Positions 22,701 to 30,724 of a stretch of 64,000 nt of DNA are shown piece after piece (positions within the stretch are counted from its first letter, which is position 1; each line of letters begins with the position of its first letter). A program made the translations under genes and the position numbers. The notes under the pieces are model-generated. The model had not been told where the DNA came from, made no database searches, and saw only the letters and a list, made by a program, of their open reading frames with translations. This stretch comes from Shinisaurus crocodilurus (taxonomy: Eukaryota > Chordata > Lepidosauria > Squamata > Shinisauridae), in the NCBI GenBank assembly GCA_021292165.1, contig JAHFWL010000292.1, positions 80,879 through 144,878 of the forward strand. The letters are read 5' to 3'.

Positions 22701-22905
22701 CAGCAAACGCAGGGTGGGGGGAGGAGCAACACATCCCCCAGTTATCCCTTGGCTCTGGGCAGGCCCGGAACAAGGGATAGATATTAAGCATCGATCCCTT
22801 GTTCCCCTTGCAGCTAAACCACTGCCCCTCCAACCGCCTCACAAACAAAAAGGACTATCCTCGGTTGCAATGCACACCTCCTCACCAGGAAACACACCGT
22901 TGCGC
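19741..22905 (-). mobile_element. L2 LINE inserted in the copia leader
   Basis: From a 5' leader starting near 22905 (edge uncertain) through a full ORF2 (19890-22706) to a 3' UTR. The 3' UTR contains 'GGCCGGTCACCCGGCC'-like dyads and ends in a (TAAA)n tail at 19747-19765. The 3' tail abuts copia leader sequence at about 19740 and the 5' end lies close to the copia primer-binding site. It is therefore nested in the provirus and younger than it. A 3' fragment of the same L2 family is at 23028-23095. Confidence 0.92.
19890..22706 (-). CDS. L2 ORF2: endonuclease-reverse transcriptase, 938 codons, uninterrupted
   Basis: One open frame encodes an apurinic-type endonuclease, then reverse transcriptase, then the L2 C-terminal domain. 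Endonuclease motifs: 'LLCNARSV' (residues 2-9), 'TETWLD', 'VYRPPR', 'VVLGDFNVH', 'ALDLVFV', 'SWSDHYLVGLDF'. RT motifs: 'AVIRPLLKKPSLDPQDLNNF', 'FRPVSNLPFLGKVIERVV', 'FLVLLDLSAAFDTIDHGILL', 'CGVPQGSILSPMLFNIYL', 'QCHQYADDTQLYL' (catalytic YADD intact), 'LNPDKTEVLLVG'. The C-terminus has 'LHWLPVACRAEFKVLVLTF' and 'AFSVAAPTLWNSLP'. The enzyme would nick target DNA and prime reverse transcription from the nick. All catalytic motifs I can check are present, so this copy may be recent. The Met at 22706 is the first in frame; translation could start upstream at a non-displayed site. Confidence 0.93.
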   Translation of the reverse strand: MLLCNARSVTQKTSLIHDLIMDEGADLACVTETWLDEAAAPTLAALCPAGFSYAQQPRVGGRGGGVAVIYRESLVLTRLPLRETKFIECMYWRLGPKGSLGILLVYRPPRCTTDSLAEVLEVVSDVRVLSPRLVVLGDFNVHSGASLTGAPRDFMETMASWELHPVLTGPTHVAGHALDLVFVSGEGGNDLEIGGISTTPLSWSDHYLVGLDFSVPQPLCRGEGPIRMVRPRRLMDPDGFLNALGELEHTNGSSVETLVDDWNAAITRALDQVAPKRPLRLNRARAAPWFTPSLRALKQEVRRLERRWRNSRSEDDRTRVRAASSAYRVAVKAAKKNFYAASIASAECCPRRLFQVVRSLVGPVAPDPLEQSKASCEALATHFADKIDRIRSGISYVVDTGSEREEANGRPVLWDRFRLLPSDEVDKVLSSVRPTTCLLDPCPSWLIMSCRERLGEGIKAVVNASLEEGVMPSALKEAVIRPLLKKPSLDPQDLNNFRPVSNLPFLGKVIERVVGAQLKAHLDEADYLDPCQSGFRSGHGTETALVALVDDMRRALDRGECSFLVLLDLSAAFDTIDHGILLDSLEGLGLGGTVLQWFRSFLSGRYQRVVLGEEASDPRLLTCGVPQGSILSPMLFNIYLKPLGAIIRRFGVQCHQYADDTQLYLCFKSSPRLAVETLSKCLESVAGWMGRNMLKLNPDKTEVLLVGDKGRLGDVDLVLNGVHLPLKDQVRSLGVILDSQLSMEAQVAAVSRAALYQLHLIRQLRPYLPNHLLPSVVHALVSSRLDYCNALYVGLPLKTVRKLQLVQNAAARLIKGSRRRDHITPVLKELHWLPVACRAEFKVLVLTFKTLHGSGPAYLKERLQQHQVGRSTRSATDGLLLIPSARAAKLVGTRKRAFSVAAPTLWNSLPSDLRHAPSVMSFRRALKTWLFRREYGVG

Positions 22906-22916
22906 AGCTGAAGAAT

Positions 22917-22930
22917 CTGGGCCCATGACC
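22917..22930 (-). other. Copia primer-binding site (half tRNA-iMet type)
   Basis: Minus strand reads GGTCATGGGCCCAG immediately after the LTR end. It matches, with one difference, the complement of the anticodon-stem region of initiator methionine tRNA (CTGGGCCCATAACC). Drosophila copia is known to be primed from this internal tRNA fragment rather than from the tRNA 3' end. Confidence 0.8.
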
Positions 22931-23004
22931 TGTCGGAAGTTTGCTGTCGCCCCACGTAGCAGAGTTAGGAGTTGTTGTGTGCAAGCACAGAGAATAACGA
23001 GGAG
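22931..23004 (-). repeat. Copia 5' LTR, truncated to 74 bp
   Basis: Matches the first 74 bp (plus-strand order) of the 3' LTR, with about three differences. Similarity ends at 'AACGAGGA', after which simple sequence and an L2 tail follow. Most of the LTR, including the promoter region, is missing. Confidence 0.9.
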
Positions 23005-23027
23005 GATTGCATGATGATGGTGATGAT

Positions 23028-23095
23028 ATTTATTTATTTATTTATGTATTTATGATATTTATTAATCGCCCATCTGGCCGGTCACCCGGCCAACC
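23028..23095 (-). repeat. L2 3' tail fragment
   Basis: Shares 'CGCCCATCTGGCCGGTCACC' and the TTTA run with the 3' UTR of the L2 at 19741-19830. It lies directly beside the truncated copia LTR. Confidence 0.85.
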
Positions 23096-23246
23096 TAATG
23101 ATATTGTGTTAATCATTATGTTTGATTGTTTTCAATTGTTGTTCACCGTCTTTGCTGGGGTTTTTTTTTTTTAAAGCAAATCAAGTAGTATATAAATGTT
23201 AACAAATCAATCATGATTAATGTTTATATCTGAATATTAATATGGC

Positions 23247-24010
23247 CAGGGCCGGATTAAGATAGGGGCTATTGGAGCTGCAGCTCCAGGCCCCTACCCC
23301 AAAATAGGCCCACAACAAATAGGGACGCTGCACGCGTGGCGCCGCGCTGGGGAAATGAGGACGTCCAGTTGCTCACCTGCGCGGGGCGTTGCCAGAGGTG
23401 AGCACGCCGAGGAGCAGAGGTTGCCGCCCATTGCCACTACGCTGGGCTGTAGAGAGCGGAGCGGCCCAGACGCCGGAGAAGGGCCGATGCCGACCTGCGC
23501 GAGGCGCAGGCAGGGCGAGGACTTCCACCGCTCGCCACTGCCAGCCTCGCTTCGAGCGCACCCACCAGTGAGGAGGACATCTCTGGAAGTGGAAGGAACT
23601 TTAAGGAAGAGAAGTTCGAGTGGAGCAGGCAGCTGCTTCCCAGCCCGGCCCCGCCCGCCTCGCCCTGCCGGGCCTTGCCTCCGCCGACAGCAAGCTCCTC
23701 CTCGCCTCGTCCGGCTCAGACCTGCCTCTGACCCGGTTCTCACAGTGGTGGCAGGACTGGCGCGCCGGCGGCGGGGAAGCAGCTGCGTGCGCGGCTCTCT
23801 GGCTGGGCGCCGACGGACTCCCCCGGGTCAGCCTTCCCCAACTGGGTGCCCACCAGCGGTGTTGGACTACAACTCCCATCGTGCTGGCTGGGGGTGATGG
23901 GGGCTACAGTCCAGTTCACCTGGAGGGCGCCAGGTTGGGGGAGGCTGGCCGGGGGTGGGTGGGGACAAAATCCTCAGCACCAGGCCCATAATGGTCTTAA
24001 TCCAGCCCTG
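23247..24010. mobile_element. 764-bp hAT element with GC-rich interior
   Basis: Ends CAGGGCCGGATTAAGA / TCTTAATCCAGCCCTG are flanked by a perfect 8-bp duplication AATATGGC (23239-23246 and 24011-24018). The first 100 and last 50 bp match the element at 55649-56341, but the interiors differ completely. Here the interior (about 23340-23825) is CpG-rich, and a palindromic MITE (23829-23947) sits inside. Open frames on both strands in the interior (for example 23355-23897) follow from the high GC content and carry no motif. Confidence 0.93.
23829..23947. mobile_element. Palindromic MITE nested in the hAT element
   Basis: Ends CAGCCTTCCCCAACTGGGTG / CGCCAGGTTGGGGGAGGCTG are inverted repeats. The interior has the family phrase 'TTGGACTACAACTCCCATC' and a degenerate mirror of it. 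Superfamily not assigned. Other copies: 4545-4614, 32092-32230, 32994-33078. Confidence 0.75.
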
Positions 24011-24018
24011 AATATGGC

Positions 24019-24586
24019 TTTTCCAAAGTGCGTCTGGCACTCTGCGTGGCAGGATTTCCCCCCTCTTTAGAGAGTCCCTGTGTTAAATTCTTCTGTGTTT
24101 TCTCAGTAGCACCCACTAGATGGTACCAGTGTGCCATAAATGGTGCTGGAAATGAATAAGATTTCCCCGTGATTCCTGCCTGCAGCAGCGGAGAAACAAA
24201 GGTTGCAAAGTTTGGGGAGCTATAAAATTCTCCTACCCACACGGGTTATTACGTGTGGAGCCTCAAGCTGTTTTCCCTGAGGGTGTTGCGGTCCTGGGAT
24301 GCTTCTATGTAGAAATATTGTAACACGTGAAGCCGCTCTGAAGGCAACAATCCACAAATGACATATTTCATATTTCAGAGTTGTTTTCGTTGTTTCGTTG
24401 GGCCCCAAAGCAACAGAGAACCTTCTGGCACCTTAAAGGCCAACACATTTATTCTGGCCATGAGCTTTCATGGACACTGTCCACTTGCAAAGATGTATGA
24501 TGTGTTAATCTCCAATTGGCCGATCTATATACATGCAGGATTGATGGGTGTAAACTGTGTTGTCAGAGAGAATTGAAATTCATGGC
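24019..24586. other. Unassigned intergenic sequence
   Basis: No gene seen. A phrase at 24112-24124 resembles a CTCF core with one mismatch. Confidence 0.4.
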
Positions 24587-24779
24587 AGAGCGGGTTCTAG
24601 TCCCCGCTCTGCCATGAAACTCACTGGGTGACTTTGGGCCAGTCACTGCCTCTCAGCCTAACCTACCTCACAGGGTTGTTGTGAGGATAAAATGGAGAGG
24701 AGAAGGAGAATTATGTAAGCCGCCTTGAGTTCCTTGCAGGAAAAAAGGCAGGGTATAAATGTAATAAATAAATAAATAA
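24587..24779 (+). mobile_element. tRNA-headed SINE with L2-type tail, 5'-truncated
   Basis: It begins within a box-B-like region ('GGGTTCTAGTCCCCGCTC') and continues with a CORE-like body ('CACTGGGTGACTTTGGGCCA', 'CACAGGGTTGTTGTGAGGAT'). It ends in 'GGGTATAAATGTAATAAATA' with (AAAT)n. The fuller copy on the minus strand at 31362-31612 shows the tRNA-like head. Confidence 0.85.
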
Positions 24780-24796
24780 ATAAATGCTAATGCTAA

Positions 24797-24814
24797 CAAC
24801 AACAACAACAACAA
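24797..24814 (+). repeat. (AAC)n microsatellite
   Basis: Short AAC/CAA array just after the SINE tail. Confidence 0.85.
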
Positions 24815-25354
24815 ATAATACAGACACTGATGATTACCTTAATAACTGCCATTCACAAAAGAATGCTGGGTGATAACAGAGACATCATTGAAACAGTGAG
24901 CCAAAAACCCTTTATCCTTATTCAAACCACAGGAAATAGCGTAGAATGTCTTAGGGTACAACCCTATGACATGTTTAGGGAGAAAAGTCCTAAATTTCTC
25001 TGTATTTTTAGAGTAGGAGAAAGTATTGTCACTTATATTTGTTTTAGAGAAAATCGGAGGTCCGTTTTAGTTTTGGCTTATGTTGATGATTATATGTTTT
25101 TTTTGGTGTGGTGTTTGATTTAAAAAAGAAAAAAACAAAACAAAACAAAACAAAAACAGAAGGTTCAAGGCAAAGGGGGCAGGCCCAAAGGCAAAGGGGG
25201 TGAGGCCCAAAATAGAAGAAAATAGCCGCGTAGTTTGGCTTCATGAAGCTTTAGGGGCGGCACTTCAGGAGAACCAACTGCACAAAAACCAGGAAGACAC
25301 CAAACAATCCCAGCAGAAGGAGGTGGGGCCATCCCGGGACCCCCAGCATTGGGA
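24815..25354. other. Unassigned sequence with (AAAAC)n
   Basis: No gene assigned. The plus frame 24830-25123 contains a chance 'YVDD' but no surrounding reverse-transcriptase blocks. An (AAAAC)n run lies at 25128-25156, and a direct repeat 'CAAAGGGGG' near 25170 and 25191. Confidence 0.45.
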
Positions 25355-25530
25355 CAGGCCTGTGGCTCTCGCTGGCTCAGCTTGTCTGAGCGTGGAAAGC
25401 GAAGCAGGGTCAGGCCTGGTGATTACTTGGATGGGAGACCCCTCCTCTAGTTTCCTGCATTGAGCAGGGGGGTTGGACACGATGGCCTTGTCGGCCCCTT
25501 TCAACTCTATGATCTATGAAAATCTATGAC
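25355..25530 (+). mobile_element. 5S-rRNA-headed SINE with CR1-like tail
   Basis: The head contains the pol III internal control region of 5S rRNA: 'GCGAAGCAGGGTCAGGCCTG' (box A plus intermediate element) and 'TTACTTGGATGGGAGACC' (box C). The body then switches to a CR1-type 3' end, 'TTGAGCAG...GGTTGGACACGATGGCC', ending 'CTATGATCTATGA'. The CR1-like tail suggests mobilisation by CR1 enzymes, like those encoded in the CR1 copies of this window. Other copies: 32262-32440 and 62085-62238. Confidence 0.88.
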
Positions 25531-26261
25531 CCCCCAGAGGGCTAGATTGGGACCGCAACTCACTCCTGCCATACATATTGAGCAACTGGCCTGGGTGCTG
25601 GGAAACTGACAGCCAGAGAGAGAGAGAGTCACCTCCATCTTCCTGACCACTTCCGACATGCTTGGAGAGAGGATCTTGAAAACACTATGGATTAGTGATG
25701 GGTGGGTCTCCTCTCTCCCCTCCTCCTCTCCTGCCAGCTAATGTCAGGTATGGCTCGGAAATAAGCTGAGCGACTCCCCCCCCTCCTCCCCTAAATTGGG
25801 AAGTACCTCAGCTTATTTTCTGGCCAGATCAAATTTGTCTCGAGTATCTTATTAGCCTTGCATCTTATTTATTTTATTTTATTTTTAAAGCCACAAATGA
25901 TTACTATTGCTGCGACTGGGCAGATGGGCTAGCAAAAACAATTCTGGGCTAGTCGCTCTTGCGTCCTCCTTTGCAGGCCTGTCTCCCTATGCGACCATGT
26001 CAGGAAACAGAGCTACCGGTACCTTAAAATGGGATTAGGAAGAAGCCATCCCTTAAGCAAATGGTGCAGTCAGTGTGGTGTCGTTTGGTGAGCGTTTCCC
26101 TTTGAAATTAAAGCCAGTAAATCTAGAAGATCAAGTCTGGCTCCTTGTATTGCCTCTGGCACATCTGAGTGCTGTTTACACACACCCTGATCCATGTCTC
26201 ACTTTTTTAAACAAATGTTCCCATCAGTGAGTCTTCTCAATGCCAGAGGACCGAATGTGTG
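25531..26261. other. Unassigned intergenic sequence
   Basis: No gene seen; (AG)n at 25615-25629 and an ATTTT-rich run near 25866-25889. Confidence 0.45.
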
Positions 26262-27020
26262 AATAGCTACAGGTCTGCAGATTTAAATCCCATCACCAGG
26301 CCCTTTCTCTTGTTGCAACTTTATTGTATGCCTGCGAAACATGGACTATCTATAACCGTCACCTCCAACTCCTTGAAATATTTCATCAACGTTGCCTCCG
26401 GAAAATCCTGCAAATTACTTGGGAAGATAGGTGAACAAATGTCAGTGTACTGGAAGAAGCAAAGACTACTAGCATTGAAAAAATGATCCTTCAACGCCAA
26501 CTTCAGTGGACCGGTCATGTTGTTCGAATGCCTGACTGCCATCTCCCAAAGCAGTTACTTTATTCCCAACTCAAGGATGGAAAGCGGGATATCGGTGGTC
26601 AATATAAGAGGTTTAAAGATGTTCCTAAGGCTAATCTAAAAAAATGCAATATAAACATCAAAAACTGGGAAGCTCTGGCCCATGAACGATCTAACTGGAG
26701 GCTGGCCTTTCACAAAGGTTCTATGGACTTTGAAGAAGCCCGAGTGTAAGGTGAAAGGGAGAAACGTGCTAAGCGAAAAGCACGTCAAATGAATCCTTTA
26801 CAGGACCATCTTCCATCTGGTAACCTGTGTCCTCACTGTGGGAAGCTGTGTGGATCTAGAATTGGCCTCCACAGTCACTTACGGACCCATCGCTAGAATC
26901 TACACAATTTTCTTTATAATTTTTCCTCCTTTTAAAATCTCCTTTTTGTAATTTTTTTTAAAATCCTGGAAGACAATCTTACTCGGTCACGAGTGATCGC
27001 CTGACTGACTGACTGACTGA
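26262..27020 (+). pseudogene. LINE ORF2 C-terminus with C2H2 zinc finger, 3' end
   Basis: The C-terminal half of a LINE ORF2 in slightly broken frames. 'YACETWTIYNRHLQLLEIFH' is near 26330. The 26483-26749 frame has 'LQRQLQWTGHVVRMPDCHLP' and 'KQLLYSQLKDGKRDIGGQ'. A stop at 26747 is followed in the same frame by 'GEREKRAKRKARQ' and a C2H2 finger (CPHCGKLC...HSHLRTH) ending at 26897. The 3' UTR is T-rich and terminates in a (CTGA)n repeat at 27000-27020. A second copy is at 13925-14345. The RT core is absent (5'-truncated). The family is common in vertebrates, but I do not assign the clade. Confidence 0.85.
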
Positions 27021-27030
27021 GTAGGCGATC

Positions 27031-27082
27031 ATAGATTTCATAGATTTCATAGATCATAGAGCTGGAAGGAGCCTACAAGGCT
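27031..27082 (-). repeat. Short CR1/SINE 3' tail
   Basis: The complement carries 'CCTTGTAGGCTCCTTCCAGC' and repeated 'ATCTATGAAATCTATG', the end of the 5S-headed SINE and of CR1. It lies exactly between two inverted LINE copies. Confidence 0.75.
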
Positions 27083-27200
27083 ATGACCGAGTAAGATTGT
27101 CTTCCAGGATAAAATTACAAAAATAATTATATAAAGAGGAAATTGTATAAAATTGTGTAGACTCTAGCGATGGGTCCGTAAGTGACTGTGGAGACTGTAC
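27083..27200 (-). repeat. 3' UTR fragment of the zinc-finger LINE, inverted
   Basis: It is the reverse complement of 26885-26995 with some changes ('GACCGAGTAAGATTGTCTTC', 'GTAGACTCTAGCGATGGGTC'). It forms an inverted pair with 26262-27020. Confidence 0.8.
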
Positions 27201-27282
27201 ACAGCGGTCCAAGGGTCATATTTGTGGCTATTCCTCCACAATGGGAAGTGGGGGGGTTTCCTAAGAATTACATGAGTACCCC

Positions 27283-27731
27283 TTGTTTGATCACTTGAAC
27301 ATTGCCAAGATGTGCACTGATCTGCTGGCGGCATTTATTTATTTATTTACAGCATTTCCACCCTGCTCTTTGGTCAAATTAAAAAATATATATTTAAAAT
27401 TTAAAAATTTCTCCCAGAATGGCTTACACAGATTATTACTACCTTTAAAGATTTTCACGTCACCTAAAAAAGAGATGGGAGAGAAAGATATTGGAAGATC
27501 TATAGAAGATAAAGCATGGCTAGAAATCTTTAAAGTAAGTAAACATGTTTCATTAGTGCTTCCTGGAAAGAAGCTCAGTATAAAATTTTACATAGGTGGT
27601 ATATGACTCCACAAAGAATGAACAGAATATATAAAATGAACGGATTTGGTTGTTGGGAGGGTGGATGCAGATTTGATTCATGTAGTGTGGAGTTGTCCAG
27701 AGGTCCAAGAATATTGGATGCCAGTTGTTCA

Positions 27732-27783
<52 letters not shown>

Positions 27784-27915
27784 GGAGTTAATATAGGTTC
27801 ATTGTTTATATTACTAAACTATTTGGTAAAAGTTGTAGAAAAGACTATTAAGGATTTGACTATAAAAGAAATTGAAGAGGGGGAAAAGCCCACAATATAT
27901 TGTTGCCTGTTGTAA
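27283..27915 (+). pseudogene. L1 ORF2 C-terminal remnant
   Basis: Broken frames encode the L1 C-terminal segment: 'FYIGGI*LHKE'-type sequence at 27588-27615, and 'DLIHVVWSCPEVQEYWMPV' at 27672-27730, which matches the 'W-x-C-P...FW' cysteine region of L1 ORF2. An (AAT)n array splits it. The remaining downstream sequence ('KKTIKDLTIKEIEEGEK') is also L1-like. Confidence 0.65.
27737..27782 (+). repeat. (AAT)n microsatellite
   Basis: About 15 uninterrupted AAT units inside the L1 remnant. Confidence 0.97.
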
Positions 27916-28151
27916 AGCGAAATATTTTGGGGTGGCTTGATCTGGAATGGGCCTCTAAGACCCATCAACTTTACAAAAAAAAACCCCAAACTGCTTCTGG
28001 CGAGATGAAAACTGCAAGAACTGGTTTGTTGATATGGATCATCACAGCTGCTTGCAGTTTTTGGCCTCTCTTTGGGCCCCCCAAGGCTATGGGAACTGTC
28101 AGGATGAGCCAACCAGCCAGTATTTACTGGTCCAAATCAGTAAGTTCTTCA

Positions 28152-28395
28152 AAACATAAGAAGAGCCCTGCTGGATCAGACCAAAGGTCCATCTAATCAA
28201 GAACTTGCTCCCTAGATACCCAACTGATGTTGCCACTCTCCAGAACTTGTACTGGGAGGTAGACTACCACCGAATATGGCAGATCGATGTCGTTATCACG
28301 ACTAGTAGTCATGGATAATCACCTTCTCAATGAATTTGTTGAACCCCTCTTTTAAAAACCACCTAAGCCATCCCCACATCTTATGGTAGCAGTGG
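28152..28395 (-). repeat. CR1-type LINE 3' end
   Basis: It starts (plus strand) 'CATAAGAAGAGCCCTGCTGG', 'ATCAGACCAAAGGTCCATCT' and continues through 'CAATGAATTTGTTGAACCCC', colinear with 58175-58500. The element orientation is minus. Confidence 0.8.
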
Positions 28396-28620
28396 CTTTT
28401 GGGGGGCTGGTGTGTGTGTGTCAGGTCACCGCGACTGGGACGTGACAGGGGCATCGCTAGGCAAAGATTCTGGCCCCGGGCCCATAAGACACAATTCTGT
28501 GTGAAATCTGCAGATGACGATTTATATCTGTTTAGACATAATTACTGGGATTTGTTTAAATTTCACAGGAGACAAAGCCAGCCCGTGAATTTCTCATTCA
28601 GATCACCTCAGATAAAATAA

Positions 28621-28724
28621 GGGCGCAATCCTATGCAGGTTTAGGCAGAAAAAAGGCCTACAACTCCCAGCATGCTGGGAGTTGTAGGCCTTTTTTCTGC
28701 CTAAACCTGCATAGGATTGCGCCC
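28621..28724. mobile_element. Perfect 104-bp palindromic MITE (Harbinger-like)
   Basis: The two 52-bp arms (28621-28672, 28673-28724) are exact reverse complements with no spacer. The ends are GGGCGCAATCCTATGCA and its complement. It is flanked by TAA on both sides (28618-28620, 28725-28727), consistent with the 3-bp TWA duplication of PIF/Harbinger elements. Related, less perfect copies: 30991-31050 and 45244-45361. Confidence 0.9.
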
Positions 28725-29499
28725 TAAATTCTTCAATTAATTTGCGCCCTGACCCAGATCATTCCAAACCAATGGGAAAAAACCCTCCCCCCCCACACAT
28801 ATGATTGGCCATGCAGTCGAAGATGTTTTTTGGGGTGTGTTGCAGCATGTGGGAAGTAAGGAGTTAACCTTTCCCTTCCCAGAAGTAATCCCCTTGAAAA
28901 TTGCCCCCCCTCCAGCATGGCAATTAAGCCGAGAAAAACAAAAACCCCTTCTTGTTGGCACCAGTGGATACTCAGGGCTCTGTGGAATATATCTGTGGCC
29001 CTGAGAAATAGAGTCAGGGCCACACGGCCCTTATGGAGCCCAGGGCTAGAAACACCACTGAGATGTGTAAAGCCAGAGAAAGGCAAGCTTTTGCCAGCTT
29101 TTACCCATCCCAGTTTGTAGCCCGGTTCCACCGATGACCCACAGCGGCTTCTGCCTTAACTCAGCAGATTTGAGCCAGATTGAAGATGCCTCCAGGCACT
29201 GCACTTTTGACGAGTGCCCCCGCGCCCCACACGTTCCGTACTGGCTCTGCCCGCTTTGTCTAGGAGGTGAGTGTTTTTGAAATCAAAAGCTGGCAATCCT
29301 ATGTGAATAACAGAGATCAGCTTCTCTTCTAGAATCGGCACCCAGTGCAAAGTTGGCAGTGGGGGTGTGGGTTCTGGGGCTGGCTAAAAACAAACCGTGG
29401 ACTGAATGGAAGAGACTAATGTGGGCTGGAGAGAGCCCCCCAAGAATGCAAGCCAGTGTGGAAGAAAGCCAACTGCTGCCTGTGGCGTGTGCATACCCT
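28725..29499. other. Unassigned intergenic sequence
   Basis: No gene recognised. Open frames 28733-29131 (minus) and 28801-29120 (plus) overlap on opposite strands and have no motif. Confidence 0.45.
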
Positions 29500-29660
29500 C
29501 CAACATGTCACAGATGAAAATAGGGACACACATGTGAATTTGTAAGAGGTGTGGTTAAGCAGCATGAAGGTGTGATCAAGAGGGCGTGGCCAGGCAACAT
29601 GTGGGCGTGGCCAAGGGTATGGCTAGGTCAACCAAGGGGCATAGTCAGGTACAACAGTTA
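29500..29660 (+). repeat. Degenerate GTGGCCARG-rich tandem units
   Basis: Loose repeats of a phrase like 'GGGCGTGGCCAGGCAACATG' ('GTGTGGTTAAGCAGCATGAA', 'GGGCGTGGCCAAGG', 'GTATGGCTAGGTCAACCAA'), with units of about 20-25 bp. Confidence 0.6.
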
Positions 29661-30117
29661 TTAGAGGAAACACACAGAATCTTATATATTATAATTGTTA
29701 CATTATTATATTATATATTATTTTATAGTATTTTATAAGTGGCTTTTGTAATATTTTTTTAACCTTACTTAAACCCTTAATCGTTGATATCTGGTGTTTT
29801 TCATGGGGGGGGGGCGTCAGTGCTTGCAGTGCTTGTTTTAAAATGGTCAGGATTGGCACAAATTCAACAGAACATCCCCCAAACATGGAGCTTCAGAGAG
29901 AAGGGGAAGTTTCTTACATTTCCTTCTGACACTGTAAACTCACCTGTTAGAGGCACAGAGTCAGCTCTGTTACGAAATAAAATCTTTGGCAATATAAAGA
30001 TAGGACTCATGTGATAAATTCCCTCATTCACCTCTCCCACTGCACACGCACACACATCTGTTCCTTCCCTGCTCTCTTTCTCTCTGTGGGCAGTCGTTTG
30101 AGCCTAAGCAGAGCTAT

Positions 30118-30183
30118 CTTAAAGGAACCATGGGCAAAATTGCAGCTAAGCTTAGCTGCAATTTTGCCCATGGCTCCTTTAAG
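30118..30183. repeat. 66-bp near-perfect inverted repeat
   Basis: Arms 30118-30150 and 30151-30183 are complementary with one mismatch and no spacer, centred on AAGCTT. It begins CTTAAAGGA and contains 'ATGGGCAAAATTGCAGC'. It may be a core of an unassigned MITE. Confidence 0.9.
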
Positions 30184-30442
30184 TAGCTTGCAGTTGCAGG
30201 AGGCAGGGGAATTCGGGACTCTGCATAACAAAGTGAGAAGCCTTGATGGCTTAAGGGTTTTTGGGAAGGTCCTGGCATTTTCAGGGTAGTTGGAGACAAT
30301 GCATGTGTACACTCTTGATTCTGGACAAACAGCCTGGGCAGCTTTTTGTGTCATCTCAGAAACCTAGAGAACCTGTTTGATCAGGGGCACTGGTGGGACA
30401 AAAAAGATATGTGTGGTGGGAAGCAAAGACTCTCGCAAGTTA

Positions 30443-30724
30443 CAGTAAAACCTTGGATTGCAAGTAACTTGGTCTGCAAGTGTTTTGCAAGACAAGCAAA
30501 TTTTTAAAATAAATTTTAACTTGATAAACAAGCGACGTCTTGCAATACAAGTACTGTAGTACGGTCAAAAAAAATGAAGACTTTACACTATCATTCTTTA
30601 TTGCAGCTTAAATTAAAAATATGTGTACAAATGTCTTATGGGGAATTTTGCTTTGATATACAAGTGCTTTGGATTGCAAGCACATTTCTGGAACAAATTA
30701 TGCTTGCTATCCAAGGTATTACTG
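30443..30724. mobile_element. Mariner-like non-autonomous element (282 bp)
   Basis: TA target sites (30441-42, 30725-26) flank ends CAGTAAAACCTTGGATTGCA / 'ATCCAAGGTATTACTG'. The same ends delimit the element at 60126-60658. No transposase frame. Confidence 0.88.

Larger units (their letters stand above)
14971..23004 (-). mobile_element. Ty1/copia LTR retrotransposon with nested insertions
   Basis: Minus-strand provirus. From its 5' side: truncated LTR (22931-23004), primer-binding site (22917-22930), leader interrupted by an L2 LINE (19741 to about 22905), gag and protease-integrase (17982-19619), rest of integrase, RT and RNase H (15367-17974, interrupted by a hAT insertion), polypurine tract (15336-15347), complete LTR (14971-15335). 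Integrase precedes reverse transcriptase, which defines Ty1/copia order. The coding part carries frameshifts near 17975 and 16720, and the 5' LTR lacks most of its length, so this copy is defective. A 5-bp flank 'CAGTT' adjoins the complete LTR; the matching flank on the other side is lost. Confidence 0.95.

Noticed and set aside
23355..23897. 180-codon GC-rich open frame (plus), possible proline/arginine-rich protein
   Set aside because: Several frames on both strands are open because of GC content; the segment lies entirely inside a hAT element with exact target duplications.
24830..25123. 'AYVDDYMFF' in a plus-strand frame, reminiscent of a reverse-transcriptase active site
   Set aside because: None of the flanking RT blocks is present; a four-residue match is expected by chance.
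25380..25440. Similarity to 5S rRNA at 25380, 32360 and 62095, suggesting 5S rRNA genes
   Set aside because: Only the internal control region matches; the 5' third and the 3' end of 5S rRNA are replaced and each copy continues into a CR1-like tail, so these are SINEs.
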